Part shown: positions 27,538 to 37,700 of the stretch, piece after piece | Numbering within the stretch: the stretch's first letter is position 1 | Layout of the letters: every line of letters starts with the position of its first letter | Translations under genes and position numbers: made by a program | The notes under the pieces: model-generated | The model's input: the letters and a program-made list of their open reading frames with translations, nothing else | What the model was told of the DNA's origin: nothing | The model's database searches: none | Origin: Phycisphaerales bacterium | GTDB taxonomy: Bacteria > Planctomycetota > Phycisphaerae > UBA1845 > Fen-1342 | Assembly: GCA_016710275.1 (NCBI GenBank) | Contig: JADJXS010000001.1 | Span: 3,534,001-3,598,000 of the forward strand | Direction of reading: 5' to 3' | DNA: 64,000 nucleotides

Positions 27538-28293
27538 CTAGCGCTCTGCGCGCCGGGGGATGAACAGGCGGACGAGCTTCTTGAGCGGGTCGTAATATTC
27601 GTCCACGACGCGCTCCTTGAGCGGGATGATGGCGTTGTCGGTAATGTGGATGTGCTCGGGGCAGACCTTGGTGCAGCACTTGGTGATGTTGCAGTAGCCG
27701 ATGCTGCCGGCCTGCTTCAGATCGGCCAGGCGGTCGGCGGTGTCCAGCGGATGCATCTCCAGCGCGGCCGAGTAGACGAAAAACCGCGGGCCGATGAACT
27801 CCTCGTGCTTGTGGTGGTCGCGCAGAACGTGGCAAACGTCCTGGCACAGGAAGCACTCGATGCACTTGCGGAATTCCTGAACGCGCTCCACGTCGGCCTG
27901 CTGCATGCGCCAGGTGCCGTCCGGAGCGTCGGGCTTGCGCGGGGCGAAGGGCTTGATCTGGCGCTTCACGCGATAGTTCCACGACACGTCGGTCACCAGG
28001 TCGCGAATCACCGGGAACGCCTGCATCGGCTCGACGGTGATCGGGCGATCGGTCGGCAACGTATCCATGCGCGTCATGCACATCAGGCGCGGCGTGCCGT
28101 TGATTTCGGCGGAGCAGGAGCCGCACTTGCCGGCCTTGCAATTCCAGCGGACGGCCAGGTCGTTGGCCTGTTCGGCCTGCACTTTGTGCACGACGTCGAG
28201 GACGACCATGCCGTCCTCATAATCCGAGCGATATTCGAAGAAATCACCGCCGTCCTTGTCGCCGCGCCAGATTCGCAGAGTTGCACCGGGCAT
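27538..28293 (-). CDS. sdhB: Succinate dehydrogenase/fumarate reductase iron-sulfur subunit
   Basis: The Fe-S subunit that passes electrons between the flavoprotein and quinone site in respiratory complex II. The 251-residue protein has the 2Fe-2S ligand set NCKAGKCGSC plus a later Cys (RLMC), and ferredoxin-like ligands CIECFLCQDVC and CNITKCCTKVCP for the 4Fe-4S and 3Fe-4S clusters. The ATG before PGATLRIW follows AAGGAG; a longer frame is possible. No sdhA, sdhC or sdhD lies next to it; the neighbour downstream is the membrane spermidine-synthase-like gene. The partners must be encoded elsewhere. Confidence 0.9.
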   Translation of the reverse strand: MPGATLRIWRGDKDGGDFFEYRSDYEDGMVVLDVVHKVQAEQANDLAVRWNCKAGKCGSCSAEINGTPRLMCMTRMDTLPTDRPITVEPMQAFPVIRDLVTDVSWNYRVKRQIKPFAPRKPDAPDGTWRMQQADVERVQEFRKCIECFLCQDVCHVLRDHHKHEEFIGPRFFVYSAALEMHPLDTADRLADLKQAGSIGYCNITKCCTKVCPEHIHITDNAIIPLKERVVDEYYDPLKKLVRLFIPRRAER

Positions 28294-28526
28294 GGGAAGT
28301 GAGGCTCCTTCGAAGAGTCGCGCGCCGGAGCAGCGACCGGGCAGGGCCGCAGCGTCCGTGCGAAGCGGTTCGCAGATCATAGCATCGGCCGCGCAGGCCG
28401 GGGGGTTTCAATGGCGATGAAATACCGCGAGGGCAGGCCGTCGGAGGGACGCTGCGACCGGACCGGCCGCCATCGCGCGGCGGCCGCGGGTTGGCGAACT
28501 GGCGGATGCGCGCGCGCCGGCTTGGG

Positions 28527-28569
28527 AAAAAGAAACCGGCCCGGCAGTGGGGTTTCCACCGTCGGGCCG
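28527..28569 (-). terminator. Rho-independent terminator of the rRNA cluster
   Basis: On the minus strand the arms CGGCCCG and CGGGCCG (28563-28569 and 28537-28543) pair, with an inner GTGG/CCAC stem, followed by TTTCTTTTT. It lies just after the 5S gene. Confidence 0.75.
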
Positions 28570-28580
28570 TGAAGAAAAAA

Positions 28581-28690
28581 GCCGGCAATCACCTACTCTC
28601 GCCCGATCAGGACTACCATCGGCCGTGTGAGCTTAACTACTGAGTTCGGAAAGGGATCAGGTGTTTCCCCACACGCATGGTCACCGGCAA
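28581..28690 (-). rRNA. rrf: 5S ribosomal RNA
   Basis: On the minus strand the sequence starts TGCCGGTGACC and ends GGTGATTGCCGGC, so the ends pair as helix I. The internal conserved segments (CACCTGATCCCTTTCCGAAC and CAGTAGTTAAGC) are standard 5S. It follows the 23S gene after a spacer of about 160 bases. End positions are accurate to a few bases. Confidence 0.93.
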
Positions 28691-28851
28691 GCTTGTGCTG
28701 GCGGCGGGTGTTGAGGCCCGGCATCGCCAGACTTAGATGCGAGTCGAAGAAGAAGGATAGGGAAGTACGGTGGGCCATCGATCAGCCTGGTACGGCTTTC
28801 TCGGTGATGCGAGCCGCTCGGGGGAGCGGGTCGCAGCGATTTACAAAAATG

Positions 28852-31668
<2,817 letters not shown>

Positions 31669-31980
31669 ACTTTCGTAAATGGCTGCGGTCAAGCCGTACC
31701 TCGCGAGATTGCATTCTCGCTTGGCTGATTCATACACGAGAGAACCGCTGCCACCCCGGCGACATGACTCCGCCGCCGACGCAAACAGCGCTGACTCGCT
31801 AATGGTGATGATACCACGCGTACTTCCCTATTCACTTGTCAAAGATCCATCCGGCCGCCGGCACCCGACGCCGTTCGAACCCGCTTACCTGCCGGGTCTC
31901 CCTGCGTCGGGCCGAGCAATCTACCAAATCCACGACGCCTTGCAACCCCCCACAGGCGCTTTCTTGAAGATTTTTATCAC
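31669..31980. other. 23S-tRNA-Ala spacer
   Basis: About 310 bases between tRNA-Ala and the 23S start. I saw no gene in it. It will hold processing sites and stems for the 23S precursor. Confidence 0.5.
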
Positions 31981-32053
31981 TGGAGCCGACCGGGATCGAA
32001 CCGGCAACCTCCGCCTTGCAAAGGCGGCGCTCTCCCAATTGAGCTACGACCCC
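31981..32053 (-). tRNA. tRNA-Ala (anticodon UGC)
   Basis: A 73-base cloverleaf on the minus strand: acceptor GGGGTCG pairs with the CGGCTCC end, anticodon stem CCGCC/GGCGG surrounds TTTGCAA, and the T arm is GCCGGTTCGATCCCGGT. No CCA is encoded. It is the second tRNA of the rRNA cluster, as in the standard 16S-Ile-Ala-23S order. Confidence 0.97.
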
Positions 32054-32123
32054 TTCCTTCTCAAGCACGAAACCGGTTGCAATCCGCTCGACCAGGTCAC
32101 GCCTAGTCACACCCGCGCGGCCC

Positions 32124-32207
32124 TCAGCCGCCGCCCCCAGGTCCGAGAATCCGGACCAGAATGAAGCCGATCAGGACCGCCATCGCAATGTACGCAACGA
32201 TGTCCAT
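32124..32207 (-). CDS. Candidate 27-residue membrane peptide between two tRNAs
   Basis: The frame encodes MDIVAYIAMAVLIGFILV, then R, ILGP and a run of Gly, a single hydrophobic helix of about 18 residues followed by Arg and a Gly-rich tail. A GGCGGCGGCG stretch precedes the ATG and is only a weak ribosome binding site. It sits in an unusually long (199-base) spacer between tRNA-Ile and tRNA-Ala, on the same strand. It may be a chance frame in GC-rich DNA; the regular membrane helix is the only support. Confidence 0.25.
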   Translation of the reverse strand: MDIVAYIAMAVLIGFILVRILGPGGGG

Positions 32208-32252
32208 CGCCGCCGCCAGTGTCTGTCCGCCCCCGCTTCATTCGCCGCCAAA

Positions 32253-32326
32253 TGGGCCCGGTTGGAGTCGAACCAACGACCTCGTCCTTATCAGGGACGC
32301 GCTCTAACCAACTGAGCTACGAGCCC
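32253..32326 (-). tRNA. tRNA-Ile (anticodon GAU)
   Basis: A 74-base cloverleaf on the minus strand: acceptor GGGCTCG pairs with CGGGCCC, D-arm GCTCAGTTGGTTAGAGC, anticodon loop CTGATAA, and T arm GTTGGTTCGACTCCAAC. CCA is not encoded. It is the first gene of the rRNA cluster. Confidence 0.97.
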
Positions 32327-32418
32327 AAAAGCACCCGAATCCACGCCGTCCGACGACCGCAGAATGCATCCGCAACCGGCGCAACACGCCCGAACTCGGG
32401 AACAACCGTGAACCGTCG

Positions 32419-32446
32419 AGTGTATCCGCACCCCGCGCGCTGTCAA
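32419..32446 (-). promoter_or_regulatory. Sigma70-type promoter of the tRNA-23S-5S cluster
   Basis: On the minus strand a perfect TTGACA (32441-32446) is followed 16 bases later by TACACT (32419-32424), giving a start about 85 bases before tRNA-Ile. The -35 box overlaps the last codons of coaB, so there is no room for a 16S gene between promoter and tRNA. Confidence 0.75.
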
Positions 32447-33198
32447 GGACAGCCTCGTCCCGCAGCCCGCGCCACCTCCTCGATGATCGGCAGCAGCCGC
32501 TCCGCCAATTCCGTCTTGCCGCCGGCCGGAAGCCTCCGCCACGCGGCGCCGCGAACCAGCACCTCCACCCGCGACGCATCCGCCCCGATCGCCGTCGGCC
32601 GATTGAGCACGATCGCGTCCAGCCCCTTGCGACGCAGTTTTTCCGCGGCGTTTGCCCGCCCGGCGCGATCCTCCAGTGCGAACCCGATCACGCACTGCCC
32701 CACGCGCCGTCGTGCCGAAAGATCCGCCAGCACATCCGCCGTCGGGGTCAACCGCAGCACGCGCGTCCGGGCCGATTTCTTGAGCTTGAATCGCGCCGGA
32801 TCGGCCGGCGTGTAGTCGGCCACCGCCGCCGCCATCACCAGCACGTTCGCGGACTTCCACGCGCGGCGGGCTGCGCGCAGCATGTCCGCCGCGGAAACCA
32901 CATCCACGCGCTGCACGCCCTCGGGCGTCGGTTGCACCACCGGCCCGGCAATCAAAGTGACCGCGTGCCCGCGCTGCGCTGCGCAGCGCGCAATCGCGAA
33001 GCCCATCTTTCCGGAGGAATCATTCGAGAGAAACCGAACCGGGTCGATGTACTCGCGCGTCGGCCCGGCGGTGATGAGAATTCGAAGCGGACTGCGATCC
33101 GCAAAGCGCTCCGCGGAGCGCGCGGCGCGCGGCACGATGGGAGAACGACGTCGCGGCAATTCGGACGGGCGGGCGGGGCGCTTCACGCGGTGATGCAC
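32443..33198 (-). CDS. coaB: Phosphopantothenate--cysteine ligase (CoaB), separate gene
   Basis: Joins Cys to 4'-phosphopantothenate using CTP, the second step carried out by the bifunctional CoaBC in most bacteria. The 251-residue protein has the DFP-type block ITAGPTREYIDPVRFLSN, the SSGKMG loop, AAAVADYTP and the conserved lysine pair in RFKLKK. It is complete without a CoaC domain; coaC lies 89 bases upstream on the same strand. The first GTG gives a basic N-terminus; another GTG four codons later has a better spaced GAGAGG site. The rRNA promoter begins at its 3' end. Confidence 0.9.
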   Translation of the reverse strand: MHHRVKRPARPSELPRRRSPIVPRAARSAERFADRSPLRILITAGPTREYIDPVRFLSNDSSGKMGFAIARCAAQRGHAVTLIAGPVVQPTPEGVQRVDVVSAADMLRAARRAWKSANVLVMAAAVADYTPADPARFKLKKSARTRVLRLTPTADVLADLSARRRVGQCVIGFALEDRAGRANAAEKLRRKGLDAIVLNRPTAIGADASRVEVLVRGAAWRRLPAGGKTELAERLLPIIEEVARAAGRGCP

Positions 33199-33287
33199 CT
33201 CTCAAGTGGAACGGGCGAGACAATCGGCCGCGGGCAAAGACCGGCCGCGGGCAAGAACATCAGCCGAGGCCTGACGCTGCTCGAATC

Positions 33288-33929
33288 TCAACTGCCGCCC
33301 TTCGCGGGTGCGGCAATTGTGCTGCGCCCGCGGCTCGGCAGGGTGCGAATCAGCTCCTGCACGGCTGCGAGAATGTCATCCGGCTCGCTCATCCGGCCGG
33401 CGCCCACCGCCCGGCAGGCCAGCCAGCCCTCCCCCGGGCCGACAAACCGCACGCCGGCGTTTCTCAAAAAGTCGATGTTGCGTCGAACGGCGGCGTGCTC
33501 CCACATGCGGGTGTTCATGGCCGGCGCCATCACCACGGGGCAAGCGGCGCCCAGCAGCAGCGCACTGACCAGATCGTCCGCGATGCCGGATGCCAGCTTG
33601 CCGATCACGTTGGCAGTCGCGGGGGCGACGAGAATGAGATCCGCCGACTCGGAGCGGCGCAGATGCTCGATCGATCCGCCGTCGCTGGTTTCCCAGGCCG
33701 AAGTGAGTACCGGGCGAGCCGTCAGCGCGCGGAAGGTCAACGGCGTGATGAAGCGCCGCGCGTTGCGCGTCATGCAGACGGTAACCCCCGCACCGGACTG
33801 AACCAGCCCCGACACCACGAACGCGGTCTTGTATGCCGCGATTCCCCCACTGACGCAGACCACGATCTCACGCCCCGCAAGCGGCGCGGCGACCTTCGTG
33901 GGTTCGCGCGAGCTGTCGGACACGGGCAT
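33288..33929 (-). CDS. coaC: Phosphopantothenoylcysteine decarboxylase (CoaC), separate gene
   Basis: FMN-dependent enzyme that decarboxylates 4'-phosphopantothenoylcysteine in CoA synthesis. The 213-residue flavoprotein shows the family hallmarks: VCVSGGIAAYKT near the N-terminus, LVAPATANVIGKLASGIADDL with the catalytic-region residues, and the substrate-binding PAMNTRMW motif. It ends in TGA before coaB, so the two functions are on two polypeptides rather than the usual fused CoaBC. It follows gmk and rpoZ on the same strand, matching the common gmk-rpoZ-coaBC order. Confidence 0.93.
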   Translation of the reverse strand: MPVSDSSREPTKVAAPLAGREIVVCVSGGIAAYKTAFVVSGLVQSGAGVTVCMTRNARRFITPLTFRALTARPVLTSAWETSDGGSIEHLRRSESADLILVAPATANVIGKLASGIADDLVSALLLGAACPVVMAPAMNTRMWEHAAVRRNIDFLRNAGVRFVGPGEGWLACRAVGAGRMSEPDDILAAVQELIRTLPSRGRSTIAAPAKGGS

Positions 33930-33971
33930 CGCGGCAATCCCCGCTACCAGGCGCGTGCGCGAGACGAACCG

Positions 33972-34190
33972 CTAGGCCGGCTTGTCCAGTGACGATCCGT
34001 CGTAATCGATCCCGACCTTCCCCTGCAGAATTTCCTCGATCACGATCTCCATGTCCGTCCGCCCGCTGCGCTCGACCATGGGGCGGGCGCCCTGCATGAT
34101 CTCCAGCCAGCGCTTCTGAATCAGGGCGGCCAGCTTGAACCGCCCGCCGACCTTGTTGATGATGACGTCGCTCTTGAGGGCTTCAATCAT
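33972..34190 (-). CDS. rpoZ: RNA polymerase omega subunit
   Basis: A 72-residue omega subunit, which helps assemble RNA polymerase by holding the beta-prime subunit. The VGGRFKLAALIQKRWLEIMQG block with following ARP is the typical omega helix pair. It overlaps the end of gmk by four bases (ATGA), so translation is probably coupled. The order gmk-rpoZ-coaC is a common arrangement. Confidence 0.9.
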   Translation of the reverse strand: MIEALKSDVIINKVGGRFKLAALIQKRWLEIMQGARPMVERSGRTDMEIVIEEILQGKVGIDYDGSSLDKPA

Positions 34191-34771
34191 TCCGACGCAC
34201 TCTCCTGTTCGACGATCCGAATAACCCGCTGAACCGAATCCTCCAGTATATCATTCGTGATGAAATGCTGGTAGACGCCCCCGTTTCTGGCGAAAGCGAT
34301 TTCGCCGTCCGCCTCCGCCAGCCGCATGGTCTGCAGCGCCTCCGATTCGGTCCGCCGCCCCTCCAGCCGCGCCCGCAGCGTCTCCATCGTGGGCGGAAGC
34401 ACGAAAACCCGGATCGAATCGGGCACCTGCCGGGCGACCTGGGCACCCCCCTGAACGTCGATTTCCATCACCACCACCTCGCCGCGCGCGATCGCATCCA
34501 GCACCGGCTGCCGCGGCGTACCGTACCGCTCGCCCAAATACTCAGCGGTTTCCAGGAAGTCGCCCGCCCGGACCATGCTCTCGAACGTCGGACGATCCAC
34601 GAACCGGTAGTGCCGCCCATCCACTTCGTGCGGCCGACGGGCCCGCGTAGTCACGGAGACGGACCAGTGTGCACGGGGAATCCGGCGCAGCACCTCGTCG
34701 CAGATCGAGGACTTTCCCGCCCCCGACGGTCCGCTGATTACGAGCAAGCGGCCGGCGCTCCTGCCCGACAT
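34187..34771 (-). CDS. gmk: Guanylate kinase
   Basis: Phosphorylates GMP to GDP with ATP. The 194-residue length is right for the family. The P-loop SGPSGAGKSS is near residue 12, followed by SVSVTTRARRPHEVDGRHY and the GMP-binding region, then VVVMEIDVQGGAQV and the lid region. It overlaps rpoZ by four bases. The gene precedes rpoZ and coaC in a conserved operon. Confidence 0.96.
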   Translation of the reverse strand: MSGRSAGRLLVISGPSGAGKSSICDEVLRRIPRAHWSVSVTTRARRPHEVDGRHYRFVDRPTFESMVRAGDFLETAEYLGERYGTPRQPVLDAIARGEVVVMEIDVQGGAQVARQVPDSIRVFVLPPTMETLRARLEGRRTESEALQTMRLAEADGEIAFARNGGVYQHFITNDILEDSVQRVIRIVEQESASE

Positions 34772-34796
34772 GACAGAATCCCGCAGAGGATGGCGA

Positions 34797-35195
34797 TCAG
34801 CGCCGCGCGGGGCGCAAGGCCCGCATCACGGATACCCGACGGTGGGCAAGCTGCCGTTGCGCGGCGGGGCGCGAGGCGCCGGCGCTCTCGGCCGATTCCT
34901 CGCCGCGGATCACGTCGTCCGTGATTTCGTTCGAGCCGAGTGCGCGCGTCGTGAGCACCGCGACGCTGTTCTGATGCACCTGAGCAAACCCGCCGTCGAT
35001 GAACAGCCTGTGCTCGCCGGCCGCATCGCTGTAGCGCAGTTGCCCGATCCCCAGCTCGCACAGGAGCGATGCCCGCCCCGGCAGGACTCCCAACTCGCCA
35101 TCGTGAGCGGGAATGACGACGGATTGAACCGTTTGCGACAGCACCTGCCGCTCCGGCGTTACGACGACCAGCTCGATGCCTCTGGATTGTGCCAT
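34797..35195 (-). CDS. atpC: ATP synthase epsilon subunit
   Basis: A 132-residue F1 epsilon subunit, part of the rotor stalk. The N-terminal beta-sandwich is recognisable from IELVVVTPERQVLSQTVQSV, then VIPAHDGELGVLPGRASLL and a strand pattern to FIDGGFAQV. The C-terminal part is short and basic and may lack the full two-helix domain. The ATG at 35195 starts a standard N-terminus; an upstream start would add 23 residues. No atpD or other F-type subunit gene is adjacent: gmk lies downstream and an unrelated gene is divergent. Most genomes place atpC right after atpD. Confidence 0.85.
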   Translation of the reverse strand: MAQSRGIELVVVTPERQVLSQTVQSVVIPAHDGELGVLPGRASLLCELGIGQLRYSDAAGEHRLFIDGGFAQVHQNSVAVLTTRALGSNEITDDVIRGEESAESAGASRPAAQRQLAHRRVSVMRALRPARR

Positions 35196-35410
35196 GGTCC
35201 GGGGAATTCTCGGGGCCGCGCGGGGGGGCGTCAAGGCCACCGGATCGACGCCTCCCGGGTACAAGGGCTGTCGGCTGCCTTTGCGCAGCAGGTGCGTGCG
35301 GCAGCAGGCCGGGCGCGGTACAACGGTGCAGGAGTCGGCGGGGCTATTGCCGCAACGGTTGCGCGGCCGAGAGAATAATCCGGTGAATAGTCGAATCGGA
35401 GGCGCCGCAC

Positions 35411-36496
35411 ATGTATGACACGGAGGTCGATCGCCCGGCGGAATTGCACCGCGGGCGTTTTCTGGCCGTGCTGATCGAAGCCGGGGCGGTCATGCTGGCC
35501 GTCGCGACGGTCGCATGGTCCGGGGCGCGACTCTGGGTGCTGCTGGAACAGCCCTTCGTGGTGGAGGACGTGCTGCGGCTGGCCGGCGTGGTCATTGCCG
35601 GGCTGGCCGCCGCCCTGGGCCTGGCCGGGTTGGGGGAAATGGTCCGCGCGACCGCGCAACCGGCCGGTGCCGCGTCGATCGAGCGGCGCTACAGCGGGGA
35701 TGGTGGCGGGCTGTCCGACGCAGCGCGGCTCCACGACGCGATGCGCGAGCTGGGCGACCTGCTGCGCGAAGTGCGCGACATTTCTCTGCTGAACGAACCG
35801 CAGCGCCAGGCGCGCCTGGACTACCAGTGCGCCCAATGGATCGGCCGGCTGGAGGAACAGGTGCCGGGGCTGCTTCGCCAGCACGACTGGGTCAAAGCCC
35901 GGGCGCTGGTCCAGGAGGCCCGGCTGCGCTTCCCGCACGTCCAGAACTGGCTGGCGCTGGAAGAGCAGGTCGAGCAGGCCCGCGCCGCGGTCGAAGCGCG
36001 CGACGTGGAGAGCGCCCATCGGCAGGTGGACGAATTCATCAAGCTCGGCGCGTGGGATCGGGTCGCGGACGTCGTGCAGGAGTTGATCGCGCGCCACCCC
36101 ACCTCGATCCGCGCGATCGAATTGCAGCGGCGAATCGCGCGCGAGCAGGACAAGATCGACACTGATCAGCGCACCCGGCTCATGGCGCAGGCGCAGGACG
36201 CCGCGAACAGCAAGGAATGGCCGACGGCACTGGGCTTGGCCCAGCAGCTCATTGCGCGCTACCCGCGCTCCACCGAGGCTGATGCGCTGCGCGCCCAGAT
36301 GGCCACGCTCCGCGAGAATGCGGAAATCTACCACCGCCAGCAGATGGAGATTTCGATCCGCGAGCACATCCGCCGGCACGACTATCAATCCGCTCTGCGA
36401 ATGGCGCAGGACCTGATCGAGCGGTATCCCAACTCGCCGCAGGCCAACGCGCTGCGCGGGCAGGTCGGGAAGCTGTTGGAGCGCGTAACTGCGTGA
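35411..36496 (+). CDS. Membrane-anchored TPR-like protein, unknown function
   Basis: A 361-residue protein with two hydrophobic segments (about residues 18-38 and 50-75) followed by a helical region of about 270 residues. Repeated units of the form ARxLVxEAxLRFP...W, HRQVDEFIKLGAWDRVADVV and ALGLAQQLIARYPRS are TPR-like. The soluble part is cytoplasmic or periplasmic depending on topology. The GGAGG ribosome binding site eight bases before ATG supports the start. Divergent from atpC, with an intergenic region of about 215 bases. No family recognised. Confidence 0.65.
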   Translation: MYDTEVDRPAELHRGRFLAVLIEAGAVMLAVATVAWSGARLWVLLEQPFVVEDVLRLAGVVIAGLAAALGLAGLGEMVRATAQPAGAASIERRYSGDGGGLSDAARLHDAMRELGDLLREVRDISLLNEPQRQARLDYQCAQWIGRLEEQVPGLLRQHDWVKARALVQEARLRFPHVQNWLALEEQVEQARAAVEARDVESAHRQVDEFIKLGAWDRVADVVQELIARHPTSIRAIELQRRIAREQDKIDTDQRTRLMAQAQDAANSKEWPTALGLAQQLIARYPRSTEADALRAQMATLRENAEIYHRQQMEISIREHIRRHDYQSALRMAQDLIERYPNSPQANALRGQVGKLLERVTA

Positions 36497-36786
36497 GGCG
36501 GGCGCCCGGCGTATGGCACGGCCGGGCGAATGGAGCGCGAAAAGCCGGTGGATTATTGGACAATGACAGGCGCGACAAGGCGAATTCGTTGAAAACACAG
36601 GCGCCCGCAACTTTTGATCATGACAAAACTGACAATCCCGTTAGGATTGGGCACTCCCACCCTGCGTCCTGATCGTCGTGCCGCGCGGTCGGCCGTCGAA
36701 TCCTGACGCGGTCGGCATCCGACAGGCGGTGCGCTGAACCCACCGCCGAGGTACGGCCCGCAGTGCCCCCGGAAACTGGACCCCGC

Positions 36787-37665
36787 ATGCGTTCGCGAAC
36801 GCCCGCATGGACCCTCAGCCCGCTGGTGGCAGCGCTCTCGGTTGCCGGGGCGATTGTCGCCATCGGGATCCCGACGATCGCACCCGAGCACATTGCCATT
36901 CGCGTCCCGGTCCTCGCGGCGGCGGCCGATTCCACGCCCGCCGGCCTGGTCGCTGACGAGCGGCCCGCGGATCCGCTGCTCGCACTGGCGCAGCGCGACC
37001 CCGCGGCCCTGATCGCTCGCGGTGAGCAACGGCTGCGCGAGACGATCCGCGATTACAGTTGCACCTTCCTCAAACAGGAGCTGCTGCCCGACGGCCTGAC
37101 GCCGGTGCAGGAAATCCGCGTTCTCTACCGCGAGGCGCCGCGAAGCTGCTTCATGACCTGGCAGCGAAACGTCGGCGAGGCCAAGCGCGTGCTCTGGATC
37201 GAGAAGCCGGAATTCGTCGATGACGACGGCCGGCCGGTCGCCAAGGTCGAGCCGGGCGGCGCCGTGCTGCGGCTGGTTCTCTCCGAGATCATGCTGCCGA
37301 TCCACGGCGCACAGGCGAAGAAGACCAGCCGGCGCTCGATCGACGAGTTCGGCTTCCGGGCCATGTTCGAGCTGCTGGCCCGCACGAACGCCCGCGCCCG
37401 CGAGCGCGGAATTCTCGATTTCCGCTTCGACGGCGAGGGGGAAGTGGATGGGAGACCGACGCTCATCTTTCGCCGCCTGCTGCCCGAATCACTCGTCGGC
37501 GAATTCCCCGATGCCCGGATGGTGATGCACCTCGATCGCGAGTGGCTGCTGCCGGTGGCGATCTACAGCCACGCCGACCACGCCGGCAACAAACTGCTGG
37601 GCAGCTATGTGCTCACGCAGGTGAAGCTCAACCCCGGCCTCGACGACGACGCCTTCCGCTTCTGA
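36787..37665 (+). CDS. DUF1571 family exported protein
   Basis: A 292-residue protein with an N-terminal hydrophobic segment (about 10-30) as a signal peptide or anchor. The body begins LIARGEQRLRETIRDYSCTF with LKQELLPDG, the pattern of DUF1571 proteins common in planctomycetes and other bacteria, then EIRVLYREAPRSCFMTW and a conserved YVLTQVKLNPGLDDDAF end. Function of the family is unknown; the fold resembles lipid- or lipoprotein-binding proteins. A GTG eight codons earlier is possible. It overlaps or abuts the glycosyltransferase gene. Confidence 0.7.
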   Translation: MRSRTPAWTLSPLVAALSVAGAIVAIGIPTIAPEHIAIRVPVLAAAADSTPAGLVADERPADPLLALAQRDPAALIARGEQRLRETIRDYSCTFLKQELLPDGLTPVQEIRVLYREAPRSCFMTWQRNVGEAKRVLWIEKPEFVDDDGRPVAKVEPGGAVLRLVLSEIMLPIHGAQAKKTSRRSIDEFGFRAMFELLARTNARARERGILDFRFDGEGEVDGRPTLIFRRLLPESLVGEFPDARMVMHLDREWLLPVAIYSHADHAGNKLLGSYVLTQVKLNPGLDDDAFRF

Positions 37666-37700
37666 TGCGACGTCGTCGCCGCCCGCGGGAGACCGCCCGC

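Noticed and set aside
25298..27541. Antisense frame of about 750 codons opposite the spermidine-synthase-like gene
   Set aside because: Low-complexity translation and full overlap with a well-supported gene.
27521..28141. N-terminal extension of the spermidine-synthase-like protein
   Set aside because: It runs through sdhB in another frame and is Arg-rich without hydrophobic segments.
32327..32442. Possible 16S fragment before tRNA-Ile
   Set aside because: The space is too short and carries the promoter and leader; no 16S motif was found.
36497..36786. Gap of 290 bases searched for a gene or promoter
   Set aside because: No open frame with a ribosome binding site and no convincing promoter pair was seen.
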